From contig JBBQGV010000015.1 of the NCBI GenBank assembly GCA_038323375.1, positions 13,502 to 77,501 of the forward strand: a stretch of 64,000 nucleotides of DNA. Reading direction: 5' to 3'. Each line of letters opens with the position of its first letter. Within the stretch, counting starts at the first letter, position 1. The position numbers and the translations under genes are program-made. This stretch comes from JABWAJ01 sp038323375 (lineage in GTDB: Bacteria; Bacteroidota; Bacteroidia; Chitinophagales; Saprospiraceae). Shown here piece after piece: positions 45,614-53,593 of this stretch. The notes under the pieces were generated by a model, which was not told the DNA's origin, did no database searches, and saw only the letters and a program-made list of their open reading frames with translations.

Positions 45614-46915
45614 TTAATTTAAAACTTCCGTAGCCAACTGCTCTCTTCCTACCTCCTCGCAGTTAAAATTATTGAGTGTAAAAAGATTAATGATGTTCAA
45701 TATCAGCTCAACAGAGGTTTGCATAGTACGATCCTGCATATCCATATCCGGGTTCACCTCAACCAGGTCAATGCCAATGATTCGGCGGTCCGTCAGCACC
45801 AATTGCAGCAGTTGAATCAGCTCCGAAAGATCCAGGCCATTGGCAACGGGGGTAGCGGTAGCAGGCGCAACAACAGGATCTAGTACATCAATGTCAATGG
45901 TCAAATAGACTTGTGCGTCCATTGGAATGAAAGACAAGTCGAGTTCATCATGGATGGATTTTTTCAGGTCGCTGCACCAGAAAACATGCTGTTTCGAATT
46001 ATGGGGCCGCCCCATGAGGTTAAATATCCCCCTGATTCCCATCTGATAAATGCCTTTTACTTTCGAAATTTCGAGGCACCGGCTGGCAAAATTGCCGTGA
46101 TGGTGTACTTTTTCAGCGTGATTAAGACTGTCATACTTAGAGGTATAGGTATCCGTATGGGCGTCCATGTGTACGATGTAAATGTCATCAAACACCGCCG
46201 ATGCAGCTTTTACAATCGGATAGGTTACAGAGTGGTCGCCTCCAAGAAAAAACGGAATATTCCCTTGTTGGAAAATCTGGAGCGCTGTTTTTTCTATTTT
46301 CCGGTAGATATAGGATTTAGATTCGTGGATGCTGACAAATAAATTGCCCAGATCTTTGATTAAATCCTTTTGCAAAAGTTCGAAAAAACAAGAGTTACTT
46401 GAGTCAATGCCTACCGCTTCAAGGCTGTAATTCCCAGCGCTTGCTGCATCTAAGTGCAACTTGTATTCGTTGGTGTACTCCCGGAGTTTTTCCGGAAAAT
46501 GCGCACAGCCCACTGATTTGGGATTGCCCCCGCCATAAGGAATTCCGACAAAGCATAAATTGGCAAAATGCGGGTTTGTTTCGTCGTTCAATCCAAAAAG
46601 CGTATGTTTTAGTCTTGTCAGTATAACGAGCTGGTCTTCGAGAATGTCATTCTGAAATACGAGCCCGCGACTTACAAAAGAAGACAATGCTTGTTGTAGA
46701 TCACCTGTGGGGTACTGTGGGAAAGCGGCCATAAGACCTTCAAACGTTTTGGGGATTTCCAGAAACCGCAAAATGCTCATTGCTGTTTCTTTTACCTGAA
46801 ATACCTTCCCCGACAGGGTGTTGTACAATTTATGTGCTGCATCTTCTCCTTTTTCGCGCTCTATGAGCAAGTAAGGCGAAATGATGTAGTTGGTAATTAC
46901 TTTATTGTTTTCCAT
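45614..46915 (-). CDS. Arginase-fold enzyme with PqqD-like N-terminal domain (candidate peptide arginase)
   Basis: 433 residues. The last ~310 form a ureohydrolase: manganese-binding GGDHS (~225-229), DAHTD (~251-255) and DIDVLDP (~341-347) are all intact, as is the closing region IIGIDLVEVNPDMD. Normal arginases and agmatinases lack the first ~110 residues; here these read LYNTLSGKVFQVKETAMSIL, then LRF and PTGDLQQALSSFVSRGLVF, matching the winged-helix RiPP recognition pattern. Known peptide arginases make ornithine from arginine in RiPP precursors. Here the likely target is the Arg in the invariant TARC of the neighbouring precursors. Overlaps the M50 gene by 14 bases. Confidence 0.8.
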   Translation of the reverse strand: MENNKVITNYIISPYLLIEREKGEDAAHKLYNTLSGKVFQVKETAMSILRFLEIPKTFEGLMAAFPQYPTGDLQQALSSFVSRGLVFQNDILEDQLVILTRLKHTLFGLNDETNPHFANLCFVGIPYGGGNPKSVGCAHFPEKLREYTNEYKLHLDAASAGNYSLEAVGIDSSNSCFFELLQKDLIKDLGNLFVSIHESKSYIYRKIEKTALQIFQQGNIPFFLGGDHSVTYPIVKAASAVFDDIYIVHMDAHTDTYTSKYDSLNHAEKVHHHGNFASRCLEISKVKGIYQMGIRGIFNLMGRPHNSKQHVFWCSDLKKSIHDELDLSFIPMDAQVYLTIDIDVLDPVVAPATATPVANGLDLSELIQLLQLVLTDRRIIGIDLVEVNPDMDMQDRTMQTSVELILNIINLFTLNNFNCEEVGREQLATEVLN

Positions 46916-48203
46916 CGCGTCTATTTCTTATCAGGTTTTTAATACTATTCCGCACAATGCCTGAATTATGTTGATAACGCTTGTAAAAAATAAATGAGAA
47001 TATGGTCGTAGCAAGTGCTGTTTTTCCCATTGATTCAATGGCACAGACAGAAAAATCGAGCTGATAAATGTTGTAAAAAACTTGTTTCCATGCATAAAAT
47101 GCTTGTCCGATAAATTTGATAACGACATAAGCAATATATCCCCAAAATACGTAGCTGCAAATAGAATAAATTGCCAAAAAAGGGTTCTTTACATTCACTA
47201 ACTGCCGCGTTCTTTCAGAAACCTGGAATGGCAGGCTGGGAAAAATGCGCTTTAGGAACAAAGTCCACCAAGCATCTGACTGCAACCGCAGGTTCGGAAG
47301 CTTAAATAAATCGCTATAAATCCAGTAGCCGTCAAACCGGAAGAAGGGGTTAAAATTAATGAATATGGTTACTGTATTGATAACGATCAGACTCCTGAGT
47401 ATACTGATGGTTTCCATATCGTAGGAGTTTTTAACCCAGTAAATCAACCCAAGATTAATCAATAACTGGAAAAATATTCCTCCAAAATTCACAATAATGC
47501 GTTTGAGGCGGCTGAGTTTCCAGGTTTCAGTTACATCCGTATATAATACTGGAAAAATAAAATAGAAGCCAAAACCGATACTTTTGGGTGGCGCTTTGAA
47601 CAAGTATGAGGAGGCCGCATGCCCCAGTTCATGGATAAAAAGAATGAAAATTGCTACCGGGTAATAGATAAAAATATGCCCCAAATTTTTTAGGCACTCG
47701 GTACCCGAACTGGCAAATGTCCCGCCGGCTGCCGCTGCATCGTTGTATTGCGAAAATTGCTGGATATAATAATAATTCAAACCCGCACCCGCCAACAGAA
47801 GCGTAAAAAAAGGTATCGGATAAAAAAAGTATTTCAGTATTTCAAGGAGCCATTTAAGCTGCTCAAACCGAAAAACATCCCAATGGCCAGTAAACCCGGA
47901 CAGCATTCTGTCGGTTTTGTTTTTTTCCAGGCTTTCATCGTGTATGACCTCACCTGCTTCATTAAATATTTTAAGAGGTTTAATTTTTTCTTCGATAATT
48001 TGGGCAACGGTTTCTTCTGTAAATTCATATTGACCACGAGACCAGTTGTTTAGGCTAACCGTAATTTCCGGTTTTGTCTTTTTCTCTGTCAGTTGATCTA
48101 TGATGATACGCAACAATTCTCCTATGTAATAATTGGTGCCATTGATCTGCAACAGGTACTGTTTATTGTCGTTACCGGTTTCTACTTCTTGTATGGTGTA
48201 CAT
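46902..48203 (-). CDS. M50-type membrane metalloprotease with RRE-like N-terminus
   Basis: 433 residues with six or more membrane helices. Site-2-protease motifs: HELGH (residues 191-195, zinc and catalytic Glu) and NPFFRFDGYW (Asp ~292, third zinc ligand). The first ~85 residues are soluble (YLLQINGTNYYIGELLRIII ... YEFTEETVAQIIEEKIK) and resemble the recognition domain of RiPP-linked M50 proteins. In RiPP clusters such proteins cut leaders or help export. The gene is the first after the precursor array and a terminator-like hairpin. Confidence 0.82.
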   Translation of the reverse strand: MYTIQEVETGNDNKQYLLQINGTNYYIGELLRIIIDQLTEKKTKPEITVSLNNWSRGQYEFTEETVAQIIEEKIKPLKIFNEAGEVIHDESLEKNKTDRMLSGFTGHWDVFRFEQLKWLLEILKYFFYPIPFFTLLLAGAGLNYYYIQQFSQYNDAAAAGGTFASSGTECLKNLGHIFIYYPVAIFILFIHELGHAASSYLFKAPPKSIGFGFYFIFPVLYTDVTETWKLSRLKRIIVNFGGIFFQLLINLGLIYWVKNSYDMETISILRSLIVINTVTIFINFNPFFRFDGYWIYSDLFKLPNLRLQSDAWWTLFLKRIFPSLPFQVSERTRQLVNVKNPFLAIYSICSYVFWGYIAYVVIKFIGQAFYAWKQVFYNIYQLDFSVCAIESMGKTALATTIFSFIFYKRYQHNSGIVRNSIKNLIRNRRDGKQ

Positions 48204-48264
48204 AATATATTATTTTAATTTTAAATAGAGCTTGGTATAAAAGCGTTGCCGTTAACGCGATAAC

Positions 48265-48311
48265 AAAAAGGGGCCGGGATATTGAATATGATAACCCCAT
48301 CCCAGCCCCTT
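48265..48311 (-). terminator. Terminator/attenuator between precursor array and maturation genes
   Basis: Minus strand: AAGGGGCTGGGAT ... ATCCCGGCCCCTTTTTG, a stable GC stem with a T5 tail, ~100 bases after the last precursor stop and ~60 before the M50 start. It would let precursors be made in excess with partial read-through into the enzyme genes, a common RiPP operon design. Confidence 0.75.
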
Positions 48312-48411
48312 ATACGCAATCAAACTAAGTGACTACTAAATTGCAGTTGCAAGAACTACTACAAGGCGTTTTTCAGTTCTACATGCTGCATGATCGTAAA
48401 AAAATCAGGTA

Positions 48412-48552
48412 CTATCCAGCTGCGGGTGGCGCGGCGGGTGTTTTCACTGTGTTGCCACTGCAGCGTGCGGTATCCACAGCCGCTACCGTCATTTCAAAAC
48501 GGCCTTCCAATTCAACTACGGACAATGCATCTTTGATTTCAAAATTGTTCAT
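48412..48552 (-). CDS. RiPP precursor-like peptide, copy 5 (divergent core)
   Basis: 46 codons. Leader MNNFEIKDALSVVELEGRFE and then MTVAAVDTARC match the other copies; the tail SGNTVKTPAAPPAAG is quite different. The strong conservation before the Cys and free variation after it is the leader/core pattern of ribosomal peptide precursors. Nearest copy to the maturation genes. Confidence 0.8.
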   Translation of the reverse strand: MNNFEIKDALSVVELEGRFEMTVAAVDTARCSGNTVKTPAAPPAAG

Positions 48553-48633
48553 AATAAGTAAATTTTGGTAATTAGAAAATTAGAAAATAAAAATCTCAGT
48601 CATTAGCAGTAAACAAAAGTCGGTCATACTAAG

Positions 48634-48796
48634 GGTCGCTGAAATAATAACTGTTCACTTTTCCAGGAGGTCTTTTGCTCCTACTCTGCGTTGGAGAACC
48701 ACCTCCCTTAGCTATGGCTAAGGTCGGGAACCCCCGCCTCGGTTAGCCACAAAATGCCTTGCCTGGCAAAAGCGACACTTGTTAATTCAGCGCCCC
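48634..48796. mobile_element. IS5-like MITE, copy A, 163 bp
   Basis: Begins GGTCGCTGAAATAATAAC and ends TTAATTCAGCGCCCC (inverted ends), flanked by TAAG on both sides. It is the same length as, and near-identical to, the element at 49061-49223. No coding capacity. Confidence 0.8.
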
Positions 48797-48945
48797 TAAG
48801 GAATCAAACAGGATAAAGATGTATTTACCAGATCCATTCTATTGATGTGTATCATTTATAAGTTAGATACCATTCGTGAGTTGCCAATCGGTTACAAGTA
48901 TCTTTATTCCTGCTTTTTTCAGCAATTACTGGCTGTACTTTTCAA

Positions 48946-49046
48946 TTAGTTAGCCAAGGTCCTGGACTCATCGGAAACCGATTTGTTGATCTTGCTGTCG
49001 TTGCAACGTGCAGTATCCACGGCAGCTACGGTCAGTTCAAAACGAT
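48946..49046 (-). pseudogene. RiPP precursor-like peptide, copy 4, leader start lost
   Basis: Reads RFELTVAAVDTARCNDSKIN, then KSVSDESRTLAN and stop. The first ~17 leader residues, including the start codon, are replaced by the spacer sequence that follows another copy (ATTACGC), immediately next to MITE copy B. Its core is the most diverged of the set. No start codon, so probably silent. Confidence 0.75.
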
Positions 49047-49060
49047 ATAATTACGCTTAG

Positions 49061-49223
49061 GGTCACTGAAATAATAACTGTCCACTTTTCCAGGAGACCT
49101 TTTGCGCCTACCCTTCATTGAAGAACCGCCTCCCTTAGCTTTGGCAAAGGTCGTGAACCCCCGCCTTGATTAGCCACAAAATGCCTTGCCTGGCAAAAGC
49201 GACACTTATTAATTCAGCGCCCC
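49061..49223. mobile_element. IS5-like MITE, copy B, 163 bp
   Basis: Begins GGTCACTGAAATAATAAC and ends TTAATTCAGCGCCCC, with TTAG on each side. The right-hand TTAG supplies the (minus-strand) TAA stop of precursor copy 3, so the insertion left that gene whole. TTAG fits the YTAR target of IS5. Confidence 0.8.
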
Positions 49224-49370
49224 TTAGTTGGCCTGAGCAGGTTCAGAAGAGGCCTTCACATCTGCTTTGTTGTCGTTGCAACGTGCAGTGTCTACAGCGG
49301 CTACGGTCAGTTCAAAACGATTTTCGAGTTCTACCACTGACAGGGCATCTTTAGTGTCAAAATTGCTCAT
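49224..49370 (-). CDS. RiPP precursor-like peptide, copy 3
   Basis: 48 codons: MSNFDTKDALSVVELENRFE, LTVAAVDTARC, then core NDNKADVKASSEPAQAN. Differs from copy 2 in only two residues (Asn/Ser after the Cys and Ala/Val), so a recent duplicate. Its stop codon lies at the MITE B junction. Confidence 0.88.
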   Translation of the reverse strand: MSNFDTKDALSVVELENRFELTVAAVDTARCNDNKADVKASSEPAQAN

Positions 49371-49428
49371 GATAAAAAGATTGATTGATTAAAAAATAGA
49401 ATTAAGAGACGGCTTAAAATAATTACGC

Positions 49429-49575
49429 TCAGTTGGCCTGAGCAGGCTCAGAAGAGACCTTCACATCTGCTTTGTTGTCGCTGCACCGTGCAGTGTCCAC
49501 AGCGGCTACGGTCAGTTCAAAACGATTTTCGAGTTCTACCACTGACAGGGCATCCTTAGTGTCAAAATTGCTCAT
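49429..49575 (-). CDS. RiPP precursor-like peptide, copy 2
   Basis: 48 codons: MSNFDTKDALSVVELENRFE, LTVAAVDTARC, then SDNKADVKVSSEPAQAN. Same spacer and upstream AATCAATCTTTTTATC as copy 3, which marks a tandem ~200-bp duplication unit. Confidence 0.88.
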   Translation of the reverse strand: MSNFDTKDALSVVELENRFELTVAAVDTARCSDNKADVKVSSEPAQAN

Positions 49576-49633
49576 GATAAAAAGATTGATTGGTTAAAAA
49601 ATAGAATTAAGAAATGGCTCAAAATGATTACGC

Positions 49634-49780
49634 TTAGTTGGCTTGAGCAGGCTCAGAAGAAGCCTTCACATCTGCTTTGTTGCCATCGCAGCGCGCAGTA
49701 TCAACAGCGGCCACGGTAAGTTCAAAACGCTCTTCGAGTTCTACTGAGGACAGCGCATCTTTGATTTGAAAAGTTGACAT
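49634..49780 (-). CDS. RiPP precursor-like peptide, copy 1
   Basis: 48 codons: MSTFQIKDALSSVELEERFE, LTVAAVDTARC, then DGNKADVKASSEPAQAN. First of the array, ~80 bases downstream of the ACP gene. Only two Arg occur, one in the leader (ERF) and one in TARC, and a single Cys follows the second; both Arg and the Cys are invariant in all copies. Confidence 0.88.
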   Translation of the reverse strand: MSTFQIKDALSSVELEERFELTVAAVDTARCDGNKADVKASSEPAQAN

Positions 49781-49859
49781 ACTTAAAAATTTAAATGGTT
49801 AAAAAATATGAATGAATTAGATTTTGCAAAAAGCGCTAATACCCTGATTGTGTGTTTAA

Positions 49860-50141
49860 TTAGTCTTCTGCTTCCACCAGCAGGTTGCGCTGAATCATCG
49901 CGCTCAGTGTCTCTACGTTCTGGAAGGATTCTTCGTTAAATTCCGTAGGAATGATTCCGAATTCTTCGCCGAGGCGGGTAGAGATTTCAAGGACAGCGAG
50001 GGAATCCTGAATAATTCCGGGATCTTCATCAGTCCCGAAAAACGGCGCATCGTTTTTGATGTCTGCTGCCGTAATGTCTTCCAATTCCAATACATCAATA
50101 ATGCATTGTTTTACTTTTTCCTGAATTGCATTGAGTTCCAT
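49860..50141 (-). CDS. Acyl carrier protein
   Basis: 93 residues, acidic four-helix carrier protein. The phosphopantetheine site is D46-S47-L48 in GIIQDSLAVLEIS. It would hold the growing acyl chain for KS, KR and DH in this operon. The insert FFGTDEDPGII before the Ser helix is slightly longer than in primary AcpP, fitting a specialised carrier. Located between KS-alpha and the precursor array. Confidence 0.92.
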   Translation of the reverse strand: MELNAIQEKVKQCIIDVLELEDITAADIKNDAPFFGTDEDPGIIQDSLAVLEISTRLGEEFGIIPTEFNEESFQNVETLSAMIQRNLLVEAED

Positions 50142-50164
50142 AATCTTCTATTTTTATAAATTAA

Positions 50165-51370
50165 TTAATTAAAATTTCTGATTGCTACCGAGGCCATATT
50201 CCCTGAAAACCCGAAGGAGTTGGACAGTGCCAGGTTAATTTTATAGTCAATGGCTTTTCCTTCTACCAACCGAATGTTATCAGGAGTGACAATGGACTCT
50301 TTCACGTTAATGGAAGGGGGGACGAAGTTTTTGTAAACCCCCAAAGTTGTAGCGACAAACTCTACACTGCCCGCTGCCCCCAGCGCATGACCAATCAGTG
50401 ATTTGGTAGAGCTGACATACACCGGGTGCCCATCTACCAATTGTTCGATGGCCCTGATCTCCATCTTGTCGTTCGCCAGCGTAGCGGTACCGTGTGCATT
50501 GATATAATCTACCTGACTGGGCGTAGCACCGGACATTTTAAGTGCATTGAACATGGCCTGCTTGGCAAAAATGCCATCCGGGTGAGGCGCTGTGGCGTGA
50601 TAAGCTTCGTTGACAATCGAATATCCTGAAACTTCTGCCAGAATCGGCGCATTCCTTTTTTGAGCCGACTCCAGGCTTTCCATTACTACGTAGGCAGCAG
50701 CATCGCCAAGGTTCAAGCCATCCCGGCCTTTATCGAAGGGCTGGCAAGCACCTTTCGACAGGGCAAACAGCGAGTTAAATCCGCTGTAAGTCAGGTAAGT
50801 AAATATATCAACCCCACCTGCAATCATACAATCTACCCGGTTACTCCGGATCAGATCGAAGGCTCTTCCGATCGAGTTGGTGCCCGAAGCACAAGCTGTG
50901 GAGATCGTAGATAATGGGCCGCGTATGCCAAAATGGGCTGCGATTCGGGAAGTGATATTGGGCGTGATGTGCAACAACAACGCATAATCCCGCTCTTCGC
51001 CTTTAATTTTGTTTTTCACCCAATCCATAAAGGGATAACTTCCTCCAACCGACGTGCCAAGACAAAGCCCCACGCGTCTGGGATCGGTGCTACTCAAGTC
51101 TAAATTTGCCCTTTCAAGCGCCTCACCGATCGCCCGCACCGACAATTCGCCAAGGATCGTAACGTCTTTTTCACGGGCCGCTTCGTAAATACCCTGGTCA
51201 ATGGTACATCCCTGGCGGCTTCTGAAGAACTCGTCAGACAAGTCAAAGCGTTGAGTAGAAATGTCTTTGAGGCCAGATTTGCCTTCACGCAGGTTTTGTT
51301 CAAATTCATCCAGATTATTGCCGATGGAGCAAATGACGCCCAAACCGGTCACAACTACTTTAGATGCCAT
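50165..51370 (-). CDS. Beta-ketoacyl-ACP synthase, KS-alpha (FabF-like)
   Basis: 401 residues with a full FabF-type active site: Cys160 in STACASGTNS, His293 in NAHGTAT and His328 in IGHALGAAG. It performs decarboxylative condensation of malonyl-ACP with an acyl-ACP. A second homologue without catalytic residues (41828-43093) is in the same operon, making a KS-alpha/KS-beta pair as in type II polyketide and aryl-polyene systems. Gap of 23 bases to the ACP gene. Confidence 0.93.
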   Translation of the reverse strand: MASKVVVTGLGVICSIGNNLDEFEQNLREGKSGLKDISTQRFDLSDEFFRSRQGCTIDQGIYEAAREKDVTILGELSVRAIGEALERANLDLSSTDPRRVGLCLGTSVGGSYPFMDWVKNKIKGEERDYALLLHITPNITSRIAAHFGIRGPLSTISTACASGTNSIGRAFDLIRSNRVDCMIAGGVDIFTYLTYSGFNSLFALSKGACQPFDKGRDGLNLGDAAAYVVMESLESAQKRNAPILAEVSGYSIVNEAYHATAPHPDGIFAKQAMFNALKMSGATPSQVDYINAHGTATLANDKMEIRAIEQLVDGHPVYVSSTKSLIGHALGAAGSVEFVATTLGVYKNFVPPSINVKESIVTPDNIRLVEGKAIDYKINLALSNSFGFSGNMASVAIRNFN

Positions 51371-51464
51371 AAAACTATTTTTTTAGACTACTTGTCAATT
51401 AATCGCTGTTCTCAAAATTAGCCAGGAAGTATCTATCTTATTTTTTGCTATTTAAACCCTGGTT

Positions 51465-52214
51465 TTATACGCCGATTCCCCCGTCAATGGTAATTTCCTG
51501 GCCAATCAGGTAAGAAGGCGCTTCGTCTGCCATGTAGGCAATCAAATTTGCGACTTCTTCCGGTTTGCCCATGCGCTTTAATGGGCTGTTGGCCAATCTT
51601 GCCTGAAAATAAGCCGGACTAATGTCTTTGGTCATATCGGTTTCAATCAAGCCCGGAGAAATACAGTTGATTTTAATGCCGAGCGGCCCTATTTCTTTGT
51701 GCAATGCTTTCGAGAAAGAAACAATTGCTGCTTTTGATGCCGAGTAAGCCGACTGTCCGGGGTTGCCTTTCTGACCCGACAAGGAAGTCAGGTTGACAAT
51801 AACGCCCTTCCTTTTGGAAATCATCATTGGCAGAACGGCGCGGCAGGTATTCACCACACAAGCGACATTGGTGTTTAAGGTGTACCACCACTCCTGATCC
51901 GGTGTCATCAAAAACGGCTTGCTGTTGCCCAAAACCCCGGCGTTGTTGATCAGTACATCAATGATGCCGACTTCTTTTTTAATGTATTTTACTAAGTGGT
52001 TGACTTGCTCCGTATGGGTCATGTCGCACTGGAAAATAAGCGGCGAAAGGTATCCTAACGCTTCCATTTCGCGCACCAATTCCTCCGCCATTTCCTGGTT
52101 ACTTTTGTAGGTAAACAACACCTGGTACCCGCGTTCGGCCATTTTGATGCAGGTATGGCGGCCGATTCCTCTTGTTCCTCCCGTTATGAGTACTATTTTA
52201 TTCGTATTTTCCAT
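51465..52214 (-). CDS. SDR-family 3-oxoacyl-ACP reductase (FabG-like)
   Basis: 249 residues from ATG 52214 (MENTNKIV); a longer start at 52232 is open but less likely. NADPH loop TGGTRGIG (11-18), NNAG in LINNAGVLGN, catalytic Ser in LTSLSGQKG and YSASK. Reduces 3-oxoacyl-ACP to 3-hydroxyacyl-ACP, the ketoreduction step between KS and the FabZ-like dehydratase. Same strand and close spacing to neighbours. Confidence 0.92.
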   Translation of the reverse strand: MENTNKIVLITGGTRGIGRHTCIKMAERGYQVLFTYKSNQEMAEELVREMEALGYLSPLIFQCDMTHTEQVNHLVKYIKKEVGIIDVLINNAGVLGNSKPFLMTPDQEWWYTLNTNVACVVNTCRAVLPMMISKRKGVIVNLTSLSGQKGNPGQSAYSASKAAIVSFSKALHKEIGPLGIKINCISPGLIETDMTKDISPAYFQARLANSPLKRMGKPEEVANLIAYMADEAPSYLIGQEITIDGGIGV

Positions 52215-52235
52215 AATCTTAATTTTATGCAAATA

Positions 52236-52934
52236 TTATTGACATTTTTCCAGCATTAAACTTGCGGACTGATAACCCCAGTCTGGCAATTCTTTTGCTT
52301 CTATTTTTTGCTCGTAGCAGGTTACTGATTTTTCAAAATAAGGTTTGGCATTTTCTTTCCCACCGCCAAATATGTCGGGCATGTTGTAAATATTTTGCCC
52401 TCTCAGAAAATAGGCTCTTGGATTTTCCGGATCCTTCTGAATGACCATTTCCAATATTTGATTAGATAAGGTACTGTAAGTGACTCCGCGATCCATGACA
52501 TTTACTCTGATTCTGGCACTCAGTGCCAATGCTTGCAGACACATGACCTCTGTATTGCCTTCCCCAGAATGATCGAGCGATTTGATCAGTAATGAGGCGT
52601 GGTCACAGTAGGCATCCACTTGCTTCAAGTCTTTGGTCTGTAGTGCCAGTCTGAGGTAGCAATAGGCTTCGTAATACTCTGGCAGCCAGCTTGATTTATC
52701 CGAATCAGACAACTTGTTAAAGCTTTTTGCCAGTTGTTCAATCGTGCCCGGGTGTTTTGCCGTATCGAGCTGTACCAAGTAGTTTTCCAGTTTTAAGCCC
52801 TGGTTTTTTCCTCGCGGCGTTGTTTCTGACGCGGAGGGCGTTATGGTACTGGCACCCTTATTTTGAACGGTACAGGAAAACGTCATTCCGATCAGCGCCA
52901 GGCCAGCCAGCGTATATTTAGCCAAGCGATTCAT
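52236..52934 (-). CDS. TPR-like lipoprotein in the biosynthetic operon
   Basis: 232 residues from ATG 52934: MNRLAKYTLAGLALIGMTFS, then C, a lipoprotein signal. The body is helical with TPR-like features (YYEAYCYLRLALQTKDLKQV; NPRAYFLRGQNIYNMPDIFG, GGKENAKPYFEKSVTCYE). It is a paralogue of the next gene upstream (52939-53571): both share NPR(A/V)xFLxGQN...GGGK. Function unknown; an envelope partner of the TonB receptor or product handling is plausible. The longer open frame (to 52997) is ignored because the signal fits 52934. Confidence 0.75.
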   Translation of the reverse strand: MNRLAKYTLAGLALIGMTFSCTVQNKGASTITPSASETTPRGKNQGLKLENYLVQLDTAKHPGTIEQLAKSFNKLSDSDKSSWLPEYYEAYCYLRLALQTKDLKQVDAYCDHASLLIKSLDHSGEGNTEVMCLQALALSARIRVNVMDRGVTYSTLSNQILEMVIQKDPENPRAYFLRGQNIYNMPDIFGGGKENAKPYFEKSVTCYEQKIEAKELPDWGYQSASLMLEKCQ

Positions 52935-52938
52935 GCTT

Positions 52939-53571
52939 CTATTTTTTAGCGTTTGCAAGTAAAGAGTTGGCTTCGTCGCGGCCCCATGAAGGGTCAACGG
53001 TTGGCTCAGTCGGAGCTGTGTTGAAGATGGCTACTGCTTTTTCGATGAGTGGAAGCGCCCTGTCTTTGCCACCGCCATAGCCTTCTGGCGTGAAGAGCAA
53101 ATTTTGTCCCAGCAAAAACAATACTCGTGGATTGTTCGGGTTTTTTGCCCTTGCCTCGGCCAGCAACATCGTTGTTTTAGGGCCATATTGCATGGAGCGG
53201 GAAGCGGGGTCAACACTCAGCCGTGCCTGATATGCTCTTGCTTGCAGTACAGATAACTCAGCTTTGTCGCCCCCAAGTTGGCCTGCCTTTTCGATGATTG
53301 CTTCAGCGGCATCCACAAGTTTGTCGCGGTCGTCTGCACCTTCAATCAGGAAGCTTTTAGCCAATAGGCAAAAGGCCTGGTAATAATAAGGATGCCACTT
53401 GGTTTGTTCGGCTACGGCAATCCGCTCAAAAGAGAGCGCTAACCCTGTGTAATTTTGGGGCGTTTCGGCAGCATCCAATTGTTTCAGGTTGTTTTGCATG
53501 GCCGACAGATAATCCTGAGCCGACAAAGAAAAGCTGGAAATTGAAAGAAAAATGATGATTAACTTTTTCAT
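52939..53571 (-). CDS. TPR-like exported protein, paralogue of the lipoprotein
   Basis: 210 residues with a Sec signal (MKKLIIIFLSISSFSLSAQ). Helical repeats follow, with the same landmark NPRVLFLLGQNLLFTPEGYG, GGKDRALPLIEKAV as in the lipoprotein. It lacks a lipobox Cys, so should be free in the periplasm or secreted. The two paralogues with different anchoring next to a TonB receptor suggest a periplasmic complex. Four bases from the next gene. Confidence 0.75.
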   Translation of the reverse strand: MKKLIIIFLSISSFSLSAQDYLSAMQNNLKQLDAAETPQNYTGLALSFERIAVAEQTKWHPYYYQAFCLLAKSFLIEGADDRDKLVDAAEAIIEKAGQLGGDKAELSVLQARAYQARLSVDPASRSMQYGPKTTMLLAEARAKNPNNPRVLFLLGQNLLFTPEGYGGGKDRALPLIEKAVAIFNTAPTEPTVDPSWGRDEANSLLANAKK

Positions 53572-53593
53572 GGTGTTAACTATTTTAAATTAA

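Noticed and set aside
45614..46915. Ordinary arginase or agmatinase of polyamine metabolism
   Set aside because: Extra PqqD-like N-terminus and position between M50 protease and acyltransferase in a precursor operon fit a peptide-directed enzyme better, though activity on free arginine is not excluded.
49166..49354. Plus-strand 62-codon ORF in the precursor array
   Set aside because: It runs across MITE B and antisense to precursor copy 3; the minus-strand reading has the conserved leader.
48412..49780. Lanthipeptide, thiopeptide or cyanobactin cluster
   Set aside because: No LanB/LanC/LanM, YcaO, radical SAM or PatA/G-type genes are present, and the cores have one Cys and few Ser/Thr.
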